Shown here piece by piece: positions 26,702 through 35,097 of a DNA stretch of 64,000 nt; within the stretch, counting starts at the first letter, position 1; every line of letters starts with the position of its first letter. The DNA lies in NCBI RefSeq assembly GCF_007641255.1, contig NZ_CP036259.1, positions 2,418,001 through 2,482,000 on the forward strand, read 5' to 3'. A program made the translations under genes and the position numbers. Origin of the DNA: Sporomusa termitida. Its GTDB lineage: Bacteria; Bacillota; Negativicutes; Sporomusales; Sporomusaceae. The notes under the pieces are model-generated. The model saw nothing but the letters and a program-made list of their open reading frames with translations. It was not told the origin of the DNA and ran no database searches.

Positions 26702-26735
26702 AAACCGCCGGCACTTCAAAATTGCCGGCGGTTTT
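26702..26735. terminator. Terminator after mscS
   Basis: AAACCGCCGGCA (26702-26713) and TGCCGGCGGTTT (26723-26734) form a 12-bp stem with flanking T-run on plus. Confidence 0.85.
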
Positions 26736-26825
26736 CCCATATATGAATAGGCATATCAGCTTGCAGATAAAATTCAAAACGGCTGAAGACTCTTGGACAG
26801 GCCCGGTCTTTCTTCTGCCGCAGGA

Positions 26826-27062
26826 TCAGTCCCACTCAAATGTCAGAGTAACTAATAACTGGTCACCATCGGGCTTAATATTATAGTAAGAACACGACGA
26901 TAGCACCTTCTGAAAAGATCTGAATTGTTTCGGAGATTCGCCGGTAATTTCAGGGACTCTGATGATAACAAGCGCTTTATTCTGAAAGTTCTCCACAATA
27001 CTTACGTTATTGGAAACCAGCTTAATGCCGGACAGGATCCGAATAAAAGTAGACCGTTTCAC
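26826..27062 (-). CDS. Hypothetical 78-aa protein
   Basis: GTG start at 27062 behind AAAAGGGGG. The product has no membrane segment; it alternates basic and hydrophobic stretches (RILSGIKLVSNNVSIVENF, KALVIIRVPEITG) and ends in LLVTLTFEWD, suggesting a small alpha/beta fold. No family recognised. Good ribosome site and non-overlapping position support a real gene. Confidence 0.55.
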   Translation of the reverse strand: MKRSTFIRILSGIKLVSNNVSIVENFQNKALVIIRVPEITGESPKQFRSFQKVLSSCSYYNIKPDGDQLLVTLTFEWD

Positions 27063-27185
27063 AACCAGAACCCCCTTTTAATAATCTATGTTATGTCTAT
27101 TATAACACATGTAAAAGCCTTGCGTATAATTAATTCACCAGAGTCCCCAAGCAACCTGTAATGTCATTCAGCAATCACAGCTATA

Positions 27186-27659
27186 TCACCTTTGTATATC
27201 AGGCGGCTGCTCAGATAAAAGTTTGTCGCCCGCTATATTACTCAGCCGGAACTTGTTTTCAGTACAAACTTTTATTTTTTCCTGCTTTAAAAGCGTACAC
27301 AAGATCCCGTCGCCCGCCGTTAAGGTGCCGGAAAAAGTGCCGTCATAAATCACCCCACAGCCACAGGTTGGTGATTTTGATTTCAGTATAGCCGTTTTGC
27401 AGCCAACCAGCCGGGCAATCTTCAGGGCAGTTTTTGCCCCGTCCCTATATTCAGATGTCAGGTCCTCACCCTTGATAGTCAAAAAACGGCCGCCACATTG
27501 CTCTACACAGGGCCGTGGTGTGGCTAAACCGGCCAATATTTCCGGGCACAGCGGCAGCGCCTGCCCTGTTTTCACCAGTTCTGCTACCTCAGGTATAAGA
27601 AAATCCTGCCCGTTATACCGGCACTGCACCCCGGCCAGACAGGCACTGACGATAAGCAT
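27186..27659 (-). CDS. DUF523 protein
   Basis: A 157-aa protein of the DUF523 family, which has conserved cysteines and unknown function. Visible hallmarks: VSACLAGVQCRYNG at the start, LPLCPEILAGLATPR, and KSKSPTCGCGVIYDGTF. The Cys pattern suggests metal or iron-sulfur binding, not proven. ATG at 27659. Same strand as hcp upstream, separated by 275 bp of hairpin-containing DNA. Confidence 0.88.
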   Translation of the reverse strand: MLIVSACLAGVQCRYNGQDFLIPEVAELVKTGQALPLCPEILAGLATPRPCVEQCGGRFLTIKGEDLTSEYRDGAKTALKIARLVGCKTAILKSKSPTCGCGVIYDGTFSGTLTAGDGILCTLLKQEKIKVCTENKFRLSNIAGDKLLSEQPPDIQR

Positions 27660-27750
27660 AGTCTCTTCCCCCTGTTGTGGCTATATTCTATATTGTAGCT
27701 TATCCGGCAATTCCTGCAAAGAACCTGGGTAAAATACTTTAGTTAAACCG

Positions 27751-27788
27751 GTAGCGGTGATACTCCCGCCGGGGAATATCACCGTTAC
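27751..27788. other. Hairpin in the hcp-DUF523 gap
   Basis: GTAGCGGTGATA (27751-27762) pairs with TATCACCGTTAC (27777-27788), one G-T pair, around a GC-rich loop. No T-run. Could be a leader structure of the DUF523 gene or a second transcription stop. Confidence 0.5.
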
Positions 27789-27850
27789 CCATTAATCCAT
27801 AATTTATACTTTAGGGGAATTCAGCTACTGAATTTTTGCCACAATGACAA

Positions 27851-27875
27851 GAAAAAGCGGTGATTGCTCACCGCC
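27851..27875 (-). terminator. Terminator of the ferredoxin-hcp operon
   Basis: On the minus strand GCGGTGA-GCAA-TCACCGC followed by TTTTTC. Positioned 60 bp after the hcp stop. Confidence 0.8.
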
Positions 27876-27934
27876 GTTCCTATCATTCAATAACCATGGT
27901 TGTTTCCCGGGCAAGACTGAGGCAGCAGCCCTGT

Positions 27935-29575
27935 TTAACGGCTGAGAATGGCCTGCAGGTCCTGTTCCGGCGTGCTGATCGGTGTCAGGGCAAATTTTTC
28001 GACTAAGATGTTCAACACATTGCCGGATAAGAAAGCGGGCAGGGACGGGCCGATATAGATATTTTTAATGCCCAGCGCCAGCAGTGTGAGCAGGATGCAT
28101 ACGGCTTTTTGCTCATACCAGGACAGCACCAGGGTCAGCGGCAGGTCATTAACACCGCAATTAAAGGCTTGCGCCAGGGCTACCGCGACCTGGATAGCGG
28201 AATAGGCATCATTGCACTGTCCCATATCAAGGATGCGGGGAATGCCGCCGATATCGCCAAGGCTGAGATCATTAAACCGGTACTTGCCGCAGGCCAGGGT
28301 CAGGATCACAGTGTCAGGCGGCGTTTTTTGCACAAATTCAGTGTAATAGTTTCTGCCGGGTTTAGCGCCGTCGCAGCCGCCGACCAGGAAAAAGTGCTTA
28401 ATATGACCGGCCTTGACAGCATCGATCACCTTGTCGGCCACACCCAGCACGGCATTGCGGGCAAAGCCTGTCATTACCTCGGTGCCGCCGTTAATACCGG
28501 TAAAATGCCGGTCTTCCTGCCAACCGCCCAGTTCCAGGGCTTTATTGATAACGGGGGTGAAATCCTTGTTCAGGCCGCTCTTCTCTTGCGCGCCAATACC
28601 AAACAGCCCTAAGGCTTTATCAATGATTGAGGCATCTTTTTTATCGTTGCCGGCCGCAATATGCTTGATCTCAGGATATCCGACCACATCAGTGGTAAAT
28701 ACCCGGTCTGCATAAGACGCCTTAGGCGGCATGAGGCAGTTGGTGGTAAACAGGATCGGCGCCGGCAGGTTGTCAAATTCTTTTTGTTGATTCTGCCAGG
28801 CAGTACCAAAGTTGCCTTTAAGCTGGCTGTATTTTTTCAGCTCCGGATAAGCATGGGCCGGCAGCATTTCGCCGTGGGTGTAAATATTGATGCCTTTACC
28901 TTCCGTTTGTTCCAGGAGCTGCTTTAGATCATGCAGGTCATGGCCGGTGATGACAATAAACGGGCCTTTTTCCACCAGGGCAGGAACTTTTGTCGGTACC
29001 GGATGGCCATAAGCCGAAGTGTTGGCTTCATCCAACAGCCCCATACATTTCAGGTTAACTTGTCCAAACTCCATCAACAGGGTTAGCCATTCATCGGCAG
29101 TGTGATCTTCGCCCAGAGCGCGCAGTCCCGTGTAGAACCAGGCGGTGACGTCGGCGGCGGTTTTGCCCAGGATATGGGCGTGCCAGGCATAGGCGGCCAT
29201 ACCGCGCAGACCAAGCAGCAGGGTAGACCGGAGCGATACAATATCCTCATTGCCGGTCCACAGGGCGGCGGCGGGAAAATCCAGAGCCTGCGGGTCCAGC
29301 GCGGCTTTTTCCGTGTGGACAAGATCGATGAGTTCGGTAATACGGGCATTATCGAAGTTTACATTGGTCACAGTCGCAAATAAGCCTTGCAGGGTCAGGG
29401 CATCTGCCAGTTTACCGGGGGTTTTCCCGGCAGCGGCCCGGGCCAGGCCGATCAACGCGCCGGTAAGTTCATCCTGTTTGCCGGCAACATCGGGCTTTTT
29501 CCCGCAGACCCCTACTTTTGTACAACCCTTGCCACCGGCGGTTTGTTCACATTGAAAACAAAACATTTCTGACAT
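27935..29575 (-). CDS. hcp: Hybrid cluster protein (hydroxylamine reductase)
   Basis: Iron-sulfur-oxygen cluster enzyme that reduces hydroxylamine and, from work in Escherichia coli, NO to N2O; a nitrosative-stress defence. The 546-aa product has N-terminal Cys6, Cys9, Cys18, Cys24 (CX2CX8CX5C) for the first cluster and hybrid-cluster motifs such as HGEMLPAH, TTNCLMPP, VGGCDGAKPG and TLACGKYR. Length is that of the shorter anaerobe-type Hcp. Downstream of its ferredoxin by 57 bp and divergent operon to a Crp/Fnr regulator. Confidence 0.96.
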   Translation of the reverse strand: MSEMFCFQCEQTAGGKGCTKVGVCGKKPDVAGKQDELTGALIGLARAAAGKTPGKLADALTLQGLFATVTNVNFDNARITELIDLVHTEKAALDPQALDFPAAALWTGNEDIVSLRSTLLLGLRGMAAYAWHAHILGKTAADVTAWFYTGLRALGEDHTADEWLTLLMEFGQVNLKCMGLLDEANTSAYGHPVPTKVPALVEKGPFIVITGHDLHDLKQLLEQTEGKGINIYTHGEMLPAHAYPELKKYSQLKGNFGTAWQNQQKEFDNLPAPILFTTNCLMPPKASYADRVFTTDVVGYPEIKHIAAGNDKKDASIIDKALGLFGIGAQEKSGLNKDFTPVINKALELGGWQEDRHFTGINGGTEVMTGFARNAVLGVADKVIDAVKAGHIKHFFLVGGCDGAKPGRNYYTEFVQKTPPDTVILTLACGKYRFNDLSLGDIGGIPRILDMGQCNDAYSAIQVAVALAQAFNCGVNDLPLTLVLSWYEQKAVCILLTLLALGIKNIYIGPSLPAFLSGNVLNILVEKFALTPISTPEQDLQAILSR

Positions 29576-29632
29576 TGTTATTCCTCCTCGTATTTTTATC
29601 TTAATTGAATGACCATTACCATTGAGTACACT

Positions 29633-30352
29633 TTAGTCTGACAGCAGCTGACCCTCGGTAGTGATTGTCGTCACCTGCCAGGGGATAATCTTGCCGGCAT
29701 TTGCCAGGGCCTGTTTCACGGCATTGACAATCCCGCCACAGCATGGCACACTCATACGCAAAACAGCAATACTTTTGATTTCATTGGCCTTCAGGATAGC
29801 TGTCAGTTTCTCGGCGTAATCCACGTCATCCAGCTTGGGACAGCCAATCAGGGTGATCTTGTTGCCCATAAATTCGCTGTGAATATTGGCATAGGCATAG
29901 GCCGTACAGTCAGCTGCAATCAACAGATTGGCGTTATGGAAATAGGGAGCGTTTACCGGCACCAGTTTAATCTGGCATGGCCATTGACGCAGCTGGGATT
30001 GAACTGGTGCCGACATTGCCGGAGCAGGCTCAGTTGGAACCACTTTTTCAATCAGCCGGGAATGGGTACCGGGGCAGCCACAGGCCAGATTGGGAACCTT
30101 GGCCGGTGCCTCTTTTGCGGCCAGGTGCTGCTTGACTGCCTCCTCATCAAAGGCGTCTGTGTCGCGTTCTTCGATGGTTATAGCGCCGGTAGGACATTCG
30201 GGCAGGCAGGCTCCCAGACCATCGCAGTAGGAATCGGACACCAGCCTGGCTTTGCCGTCAATTAATTGCAGGGCGCCTTCATGGCAGCCGCTAATACATA
30301 ATCCGCAGCCATTGCATTTCTCTTCGTCTATTTTAACAATCTTTCTGATCAT
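29633..30352 (-). CDS. Ferredoxin-domain protein, Hcp partner
   Basis: A 239-aa protein with two N-terminal 4Fe-4S motifs (CNGCGLCISGC at about 14-24 and CDGLGACLPEC near 43-53), a linker with CGCPG, and a C-terminal domain with AADCTAYAYA, IGCPKLDD and PCCGG. This kind of protein is commonly encoded next to hcp in anaerobes and is thought to deliver electrons or serve in cluster handling. ATG at 30352 with GGAGGG upstream. First gene of the hcp operon. Confidence 0.88.
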   Translation of the reverse strand: MIRKIVKIDEEKCNGCGLCISGCHEGALQLIDGKARLVSDSYCDGLGACLPECPTGAITIEERDTDAFDEEAVKQHLAAKEAPAKVPNLACGCPGTHSRLIEKVVPTEPAPAMSAPVQSQLRQWPCQIKLVPVNAPYFHNANLLIAADCTAYAYANIHSEFMGNKITLIGCPKLDDVDYAEKLTAILKANEIKSIAVLRMSVPCCGGIVNAVKQALANAGKIIPWQVTTITTEGQLLSD

Positions 30353-30379
30353 TGCAGTCCCTCCTTTTTGCGAATGTAC

Positions 30380-30409
30380 TTGTTCTCTGTGAATTCATTG
30401 TAATATAAT
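30380..30409 (+). promoter_or_regulatory. Promoter of the Crp/Fnr regulator gene
   Basis: TTGTTC (30380-30385), 18-bp spacer, TATAAT (30404-30409). Predicted start near 30416, just before the palindrome at 30424-30439. Confidence 0.6.
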
Positions 30410-30423
30410 GAAAATAATAAATC

Positions 30424-30439
30424 GGTAGCCGTAGCTACC
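30424..30439. promoter_or_regulatory. Palindromic operator between hcp operon and its regulator
   Basis: GGTAGC-CGTA-GCTACC, a perfect 6-bp inverted repeat with a 4-bp spacer, in the shared intergenic region. Half-site spacing fits a Crp/Fnr dimer; the sequence differs from the TTGA-N6-TCAA Fnr consensus. Probably the site of the adjacent regulator (inference). Confidence 0.55.
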
Positions 30440-30461
30440 AAAAATAAGGCTGTGATGAATT

Positions 30462-31154
30462 ATGGGTCATGATATGATCGCCGTGCTTACACATTCACCC
30501 CTGTTTGGCAACATTGAGGCTGAATCCTTAGCGTCTGTTCTCGGCTGCCTGCAGCCTAAAATATCTGCCTACCCCAAAAATAATTATATCGCGCTGGCCG
30601 GTGATGAGTTTGCCGGCCTGGGTATTGTTTTAGCCGGCAAAGCCACTGTAATTAAAGAAAATGCGGCCGGCAGCAGGATTGTCATGACCAGCCTGGAAGC
30701 AGGCGATATCTTCGGGGAAATGATTGCGTTTTCCACACTCAGCGCCTGGCCGGTTTCCGTAATAGCCCAAGCGGAAAGTACGGTCATGTTTTTGCCGGCG
30801 GTAAAAATCATGGGCACCTGTCCCAACGTCTGCTCCAGCCATAAGCAGCTAATCACCAATATGCTGAGAATCTTATCGGAAAAAGCAATCCTGCTCAACC
30901 GCAAAGTTGAATACCTGTCCATTCGCGGCATGCGGGAAAAAATCAGCTCCTATCTTTTGGACCAGCACAGGCAAACAGCCAGAAAAACGTTTACCCTGAC
31001 GTTAAACCGCAATGATCTGGCCGATTTCCTTAACGTATCCCGGACGGCTTTATCCCGGGAAATGGGCCGCATGCGCGACGAGGGTTTGATTGATTTCTAT
31101 CGCTCCTCGGTGAAAATTACCGACCTGGACACGCTTAAAAAGGTTATCGAGTAG
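30462..31154 (+). CDS. Crp/Fnr-family regulator (HcpR-like)
   Basis: A 230-aa regulator: cyclic-nucleotide-like sensor domain (about 10-125, LEAGDIFGEMIAFS), dimer helix, and Crp-type winged helix (about 160-220, LTLNRNDLADFLNVSRTALSREMGRMRDEGLI). The N-terminal Fnr-type four-Cys motif is absent, but Cys residues occur at GTCPNVCSS (about 124-129). Divergent from the ferredoxin-hcp genes, the arrangement of HcpR, which controls nitrosative-stress genes in anaerobes. ATG at 30462 has only a weak ribosome site; ATG at 30474 is possible. Confidence 0.85.
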   Translation: MGHDMIAVLTHSPLFGNIEAESLASVLGCLQPKISAYPKNNYIALAGDEFAGLGIVLAGKATVIKENAAGSRIVMTSLEAGDIFGEMIAFSTLSAWPVSVIAQAESTVMFLPAVKIMGTCPNVCSSHKQLITNMLRILSEKAILLNRKVEYLSIRGMREKISSYLLDQHRQTARKTFTLTLNRNDLADFLNVSRTALSREMGRMRDEGLIDFYRSSVKITDLDTLKKVIE

Positions 31155-31180
31155 CCTGGCTGCGACCTTCCTTCATTGCC

Positions 31181-31225
31181 GGCAATAAGAAAACCCCCGG
31201 AATATTCCGGGGATTTCTTATTGCC
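31181..31225 (+). terminator. Terminator after the Crp/Fnr regulator
   Basis: Long stem from GGCAATAAGAAA and CCCCGG (31181-31200) to CCGGGGATTTCTTATTGCC (31207-31225), followed by TTGTTATTTTT. Confidence 0.85.
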
Positions 31226-31296
31226 TTGTTATTTTTAGAATATCACTGAATAAGGATTTTGAGTCACTAAATTCCTAAATTCTATGTCGATATGAA

Positions 31297-31385
31297 TGGT
31301 GCCGAGGACCGGAATCGAACCGGTACGGAAATTTCTTTCCGACGGATTTTAAGTCCGTTGCGTCTGCCAGTTCCGCCACCCCGGC
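31297..31385 (-). tRNA. tRNA-Leu(UAA)
   Basis: Minus strand. Acceptor GCCGGGG/CCTCGGC, class II with long variable arm, anticodon loop CTTAAAA, TTCGATT T-loop, encoded CCA. Confidence 0.95.
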
Positions 31386-31393
31386 ATAAATTT

Positions 31394-31468
<75 letters not shown>

Positions 31469-31475
31469 GTCACTA

Positions 31476-31550
31476 TGGAGCGGAAAACGAGATTCGAACT
31501 CGCGACCCTCGCCTTGGCAAGGCGATGCTCTACCGCTGAGCTACTTCCGC
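31476..31550 (-). tRNA. tRNA-Gly(GCC), copy 1
   Basis: Minus strand. Acceptor GCGGAAG, anticodon GCC in TTGCCAA, T-loop TTCGAAT, CCA encoded. Identical to the gene at 36022-36096. Confidence 0.95.
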
Positions 31551-31555
31551 TTAAA

Positions 31556-31631
<76 letters not shown>

Positions 31632-31718
31632 ATAAGCAGCGAACCATGTTGTCACGAGCCGCTAGGCGAACTGAGAACATACGTGAGTCGCTTAGTTCTG
31701 AGCGCAGTGAAGAACATC
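31632..31718 (-). repeat. tRNA-spacer hairpin element, copy A
   Basis: Read on the minus strand this spacer between tRNA-Phe and tRNA-Asp matches 36106-36192 (read on plus) over nearly its whole length. It has a first hairpin GTTCT...AGAAC and a second ATGTTCTCA...TGACAACAT. In copy B these stems are GTTCC...GGAAC and AGGTTCTCA...TGAGAACCT, so paired positions change together. Orientation relative to the tRNAs is opposite in the two clusters. Confidence 0.7.
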
Positions 31719-31737
31719 CACTACCCGTAAGAGAAAT

Positions 31738-31814
31738 TGGCGACCCTGAACGGATTTGAACCGTCGATCTCCGCCGTGACAGGGCGGCATGTTAGACCGC
31801 TACACCACAGGGCC
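31738..31814 (-). tRNA. tRNA-Asp(GUC), copy 1
   Basis: Minus strand. Acceptor GGCCCTG/CAGGGTC, anticodon GTC in CTGTCAC, T-loop TTCAAAT, CCA encoded. Differs from the copy at 36193-36269 by one acceptor base pair (T-A against C-G). Confidence 0.95.
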
Positions 31815-31956
31815 GCTTAACAAATCGCAAAATAAAGTATATACTAATCTCTTACTTAAGTCAATACTTATTTATAGCCAATTTATCAACTAAAAGCAAC
31901 AGTAAAAATTATTATATAGCCTACAGTACACTCGTCAAGTACTTCGGCCAATTGAT

Positions 31957-32319
31957 TCAGGTAGTTAAAACCTTATTTACCGTTTCCTCCACCTGTTCCG
32001 GTTCGAAAGGTTTAACGATAAAACTGGCCGCTCCCGCTTTTATGGCATCGGCAATAATACTGCGCTGCCCGATGGCTGTTACCATGATAATCCGGGCTGA
32101 CGGATCTGTCTCATGAATATGCTTTACGGCTTCTATACCGTCCATAATTGGCATCGTAATATCCATCGTGACCAAATCAGGTTGGTGCTGACGATATAGC
32201 TGGACAGCCTGTTTGCCATCGCCGGCCTCACCGGCAATTTCATGCCCCATATCTGTTAGCAGCTTTTTCAACATCATCCGCATGAACGCTGAATCATCAC
32301 AAACTAAAATTCTTGACAT
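31957..32319 (-). CDS. CheY-like single-domain response regulator
   Basis: A 120-aa receiver domain without output domain. Acidic pocket Asp8-Asp9, phospho-acceptor Asp53 (VTMDITMP), switch Thr in VTA (about 81) and Lys in VKPF (about 103) are all present. The sequence is CheY-like, as found in chemotaxis or as stand-alone signalling proteins. It follows the 220-aa unknown gene by 38 bp on the same strand; no che genes are near, so its partner kinase is unknown. Confidence 0.9.
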   Translation of the reverse strand: MSRILVCDDSAFMRMMLKKLLTDMGHEIAGEAGDGKQAVQLYRQHQPDLVTMDITMPIMDGIEAVKHIHETDPSARIIMVTAIGQRSIIADAIKAGAASFIVKPFEPEQVEETVNKVLTT

Positions 32320-32357
32320 ATAATAACCTCCCTATTTGGCGCGTCCATACTGCGAAG

Positions 32358-33020
32358 CTATTGCAATTGTAATCGCAACCGTTCCAGCGCCGGACTAAGA
32401 TTTTCTTTGAGGCGGTCGCCCAGTTCCGGCAGGGTTTTAGCATCAAATTCAGCGGTCATCAGCGGTGTGCGTCTGAGCCGTATCTCACTAAAAAACTGGT
32501 CACGAAATATATTGTAATTTACCACAAGGTTACTTTCTGTCGAAAAATCACTGTAGTCTATTATAATATAAGAACCATTCAAGCCTTTAAGCGGTTCGTG
32601 CGGATTTATGAAAAGGTCAAATCCCGCCAGCGTTTTCGGTAATTGGTCTGCATATGTCCATTCGGTAATTTGCTTGCCGGCAAATTGAGCACACAGGCAG
32701 GCGGGTTCAAAGTGAGCCAAGCCCCATAGTGTTTTATTCATCCGGTCTGCCAATAGTTTTTCCAGAGCCGCCAGATTACCGGTTATGAAGCTGATATCAC
32801 ATAATTCGGTTAAACCGATTACCGTACGGACCAAAAAATCCCTGGTGGCTTTATCATATAAAACAGTAAAGCTCCGTCTGGCTGCCTGATTATTATATGT
32901 AAAAATACGATACTGAGAACCACAGGTCATAAACTCATTAATCAATGTAAAGCCGTAAATTTCCCGCGGCAGGTCCTGTAAAAATTTCCAGCCTGCTACT
33001 TCTTCAATAATCTTTTCCAT
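32358..33020 (-). CDS. Unknown 220-aa protein upstream of CheY
   Basis: The frame is open to 33137, but the ATG at 33020 has GAGGTGGAG seven bases upstream. The product is soluble, mixed alpha/beta, with a central ITGNLAALEKLLADRM and a terminal LGDRLKENLSPALERLRLQL helix. No catalytic motif or known family recognised. Same operon as the CheY protein, so a role in signalling is possible. AT-rich relative to neighbours. Confidence 0.7.
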   Translation of the reverse strand: MEKIIEEVAGWKFLQDLPREIYGFTLINEFMTCGSQYRIFTYNNQAARRSFTVLYDKATRDFLVRTVIGLTELCDISFITGNLAALEKLLADRMNKTLWGLAHFEPACLCAQFAGKQITEWTYADQLPKTLAGFDLFINPHEPLKGLNGSYIIIDYSDFSTESNLVVNYNIFRDQFFSEIRLRRTPLMTAEFDAKTLPELGDRLKENLSPALERLRLQLQ

Positions 33021-33162
33021 ATACTGCTCCACCTCTAACCTCTTACTTAGTATTCTGGACTTAAATAAAAAAACCTGCCTGACAAGTAACCAAAAAATAA
33101 ACTTAGAATAGTATGAAGTAGCTTCCACCGGGATCATTCCAAAACGACAAGGAGGAAATCAT

Positions 33163-34239
33163 ATGTTGAAACGTTGGGGCGGGCTATTGTCAGTCTTACT
33201 GGTACTTACCCTGTTCATTACGGCCTGCAGTCAGGCGCCTGCCGCCCAAACCAGGCCGGCAGCAGGACCGGACTGGGCTTACGGCTTAACTGCACTGCCG
33301 CAGGAAACTGTGGTAAAGGTTGGCATGAAACAGGTTGTTTCTGATGCCGGCATTCTCATCGGTATGGCTAAAGGCTATTACCAGGATCTTGGCATCAAAA
33401 TCGATCCGGTCCAGTTTAATTCCGGCCAGGAAATGATTAATCAACTGGCTGCCGGACAATTAGATGTTGGCGCAACCGTAACTGCTGCGGGGCTTTTAAA
33501 TGCTATGTCCCGGGATATACCGGTCAAAATTGTTGCCGACAAGGGAATTAATGTCCCGGGCCAGGGCTATTACCGCTTAGTTGTGAGAAAAGAACTGGCC
33601 GGTGAACTGAAAAGCTTTGCCGACTTGCGGGGCAAAAAAATTGCCGTGGTTGGCACCGCCTCTTTAGACGAGATATGCCTGGCCCGGGTTTTGGCCAAAG
33701 GCGGGTTGACGACCCAGGATATTGATATGCTGGTCATCCGGGCCTTTCCTGATATGCTGGTCTCTTTAAGCAACAAGAGCATTGATGCCGCCATGGTCAT
33801 TGAACCCTTTGTCACGCAAGGCATAGCCAAAGGAATTATTGACCCCTGGAAAGATCCGTCTGAATATGACCCGGACGCGCAAATCGCCTTGCTGGTATAT
33901 GGCACCAGCATGACCACACGGCCGGATGTGGCCAACCGGTTTATGACTGCCTATGTTAAATCCATGCGGGATTACAATGACGCTTTTTTCAAAAACAAAA
34001 ACAAAGCTGAAGTTATTGACATGCTCTGCAAATACTCGGTAATCAAAGACCCTGCTCTTTACGAAAAAATGTTTCCCACCGGGCTGAATCCTGACGGTTA
34101 TCTGCGAATGGACGGCATTGCCGCTGATTTAACGTGGTATAAGGAAAACAGCCTGCTTAACTCTGATATCAGTCTGGAAGATGCTGTTGATAATAAATAT
34201 GTAGACTTTGCCGTCAAAACCTTAGGCCACTATCAATAA
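33163..34239 (+). CDS. ABC transporter substrate-binding lipoprotein (SsuA/TauA/NMT1 type)
   Basis: Binding protein of an importer, 358 aa, with lipobox FITAC (Cys22). The mature domain shows the NMT1/SsuA pattern: VKVGMKQVVSDAGILIGMAKGYYQDLGI, then QLAAGQLDVGATVTAAGLLNAM and IKIVADKG-like strand. Ligand could be a sulfonate, nitrate, taurine, or pyrimidine/thiamine precursor; sequence alone does not decide. First gene of a three-gene importer operon. Confidence 0.85.
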   Translation: MLKRWGGLLSVLLVLTLFITACSQAPAAQTRPAAGPDWAYGLTALPQETVVKVGMKQVVSDAGILIGMAKGYYQDLGIKIDPVQFNSGQEMINQLAAGQLDVGATVTAAGLLNAMSRDIPVKIVADKGINVPGQGYYRLVVRKELAGELKSFADLRGKKIAVVGTASLDEICLARVLAKGGLTTQDIDMLVIRAFPDMLVSLSNKSIDAAMVIEPFVTQGIAKGIIDPWKDPSEYDPDAQIALLVYGTSMTTRPDVANRFMTAYVKSMRDYNDAFFKNKNKAEVIDMLCKYSVIKDPALYEKMFPTGLNPDGYLRMDGIAADLTWYKENSLLNSDISLEDAVDNKYVDFAVKTLGHYQ

Positions 34240-34265
34240 GATGTCGTAACCGGGAGCTGATTGAT

Positions 34266-35012
34266 GTGAAAACAGCTATATCAATATTATCACCATTGAC
34301 CCTGTTATTGTTTTGGGAAGCCGGTGCCCGGTTAGGGCTTATCGACACCCGCCTGCTTTCCAGCCCGTTGCTCATTCTTGAGGCCTTTGTTCCGCTGCTG
34401 GTTTCCGGCGATCTGCTTTATAACACCTGGGTAAGCGTTATGAGGGTTATTTTAGGGTTTGTTGCCGGTGCAATTCCTGCTATTCTCCTCGGCATGAGCA
34501 TGGGCCTGTCACCCCTTATCCGTTCAGCTCTTGAACCGATGATCGCAGCCACCTATCCGATTCCGAAACTGGCTATCATGCCGCTTATTCTCCTGATCTT
34601 CGGACTGGGCGAAACCTCTAAGATCTTCACGATTGCAATCGGTGTGTTCTATCTGGTGGTAATTAACACCATGGCCGGGGTTTTAAACATTGATAAAATA
34701 TATCTGGAAGTCGCGAAAAACTTCGGCGCCAGCCGCAAAGACTTCTATCTCACCGTAGCCTTGCCGGGAGCACTGCCGATGATATTTGCCGGCCTGAAGC
34801 TAGGTATGGGGATGGCGCTGATCCTGATTGTTGCGGCGGAGATGTCGGCGGCCAAAGCCGGTGTCGGCTGGATGATCTGGCGGGCTTATGATATGTTTGC
34901 TATTGAACAGATGTTTGTTGCGTTAATCACCTTGTCCGTGCTTGGGTATATCTTTTCCCTGCTGCTTGATTGGCTGGAATGCCTGGTACTGCCGTGGAAA
35001 CAGACCAGCTAA
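34266..35012 (+). CDS. ABC transporter permease (SsuC/TauC type)
   Basis: A 248-aa inner-membrane permease with about six membrane helices and the BPD-type EAA loop (YLEVAKNFGASRKDFYLTVALPGALPMIFAGL). GTG at 34266 follows GGGAG. Pairs with the binding protein upstream and the ATPase at 35098. No substrate information beyond family. Confidence 0.9.
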   Translation: MKTAISILSPLTLLLFWEAGARLGLIDTRLLSSPLLILEAFVPLLVSGDLLYNTWVSVMRVILGFVAGAIPAILLGMSMGLSPLIRSALEPMIAATYPIPKLAIMPLILLIFGLGETSKIFTIAIGVFYLVVINTMAGVLNIDKIYLEVAKNFGASRKDFYLTVALPGALPMIFAGLKLGMGMALILIVAAEMSAAKAGVGWMIWRAYDMFAIEQMFVALITLSVLGYIFSLLLDWLECLVLPWKQTS

Positions 35013-35097
35013 TGTAGATTTATTCGCTTACGTTCGTTAACCGCTTCGTTCGTTCGCTCGAACTTCGAACCACGATCCACGAAAAGGAGGTGTGCCC
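35013..35097. repeat. TTCG-rich, self-complementary spacer
   Basis: The gap between permease and ATPase holds TTCGCTTACGTTCGTTAA, then repeated CGTTCGTTCGCTCGAACTTCG and CGAACCACGATCCACGA. Several CGTT/AACG and TCGAA segments can pair. It separates two genes of one operon, where only a short gap is normal. Nature unknown; may be an inserted palindromic unit or an mRNA processing site. Confidence 0.5.

Noticed and set aside
27161-27391. Plus-strand 76-codon frame
   Set aside because: Antisense to the DUF523 coding sequence, no ribosome site.
33100-33162. Riboswitch ahead of the SsuA/NMT1-type binding protein
   Set aside because: No THI-box, S-box or other known riboswitch core could be recognised in the short leader.
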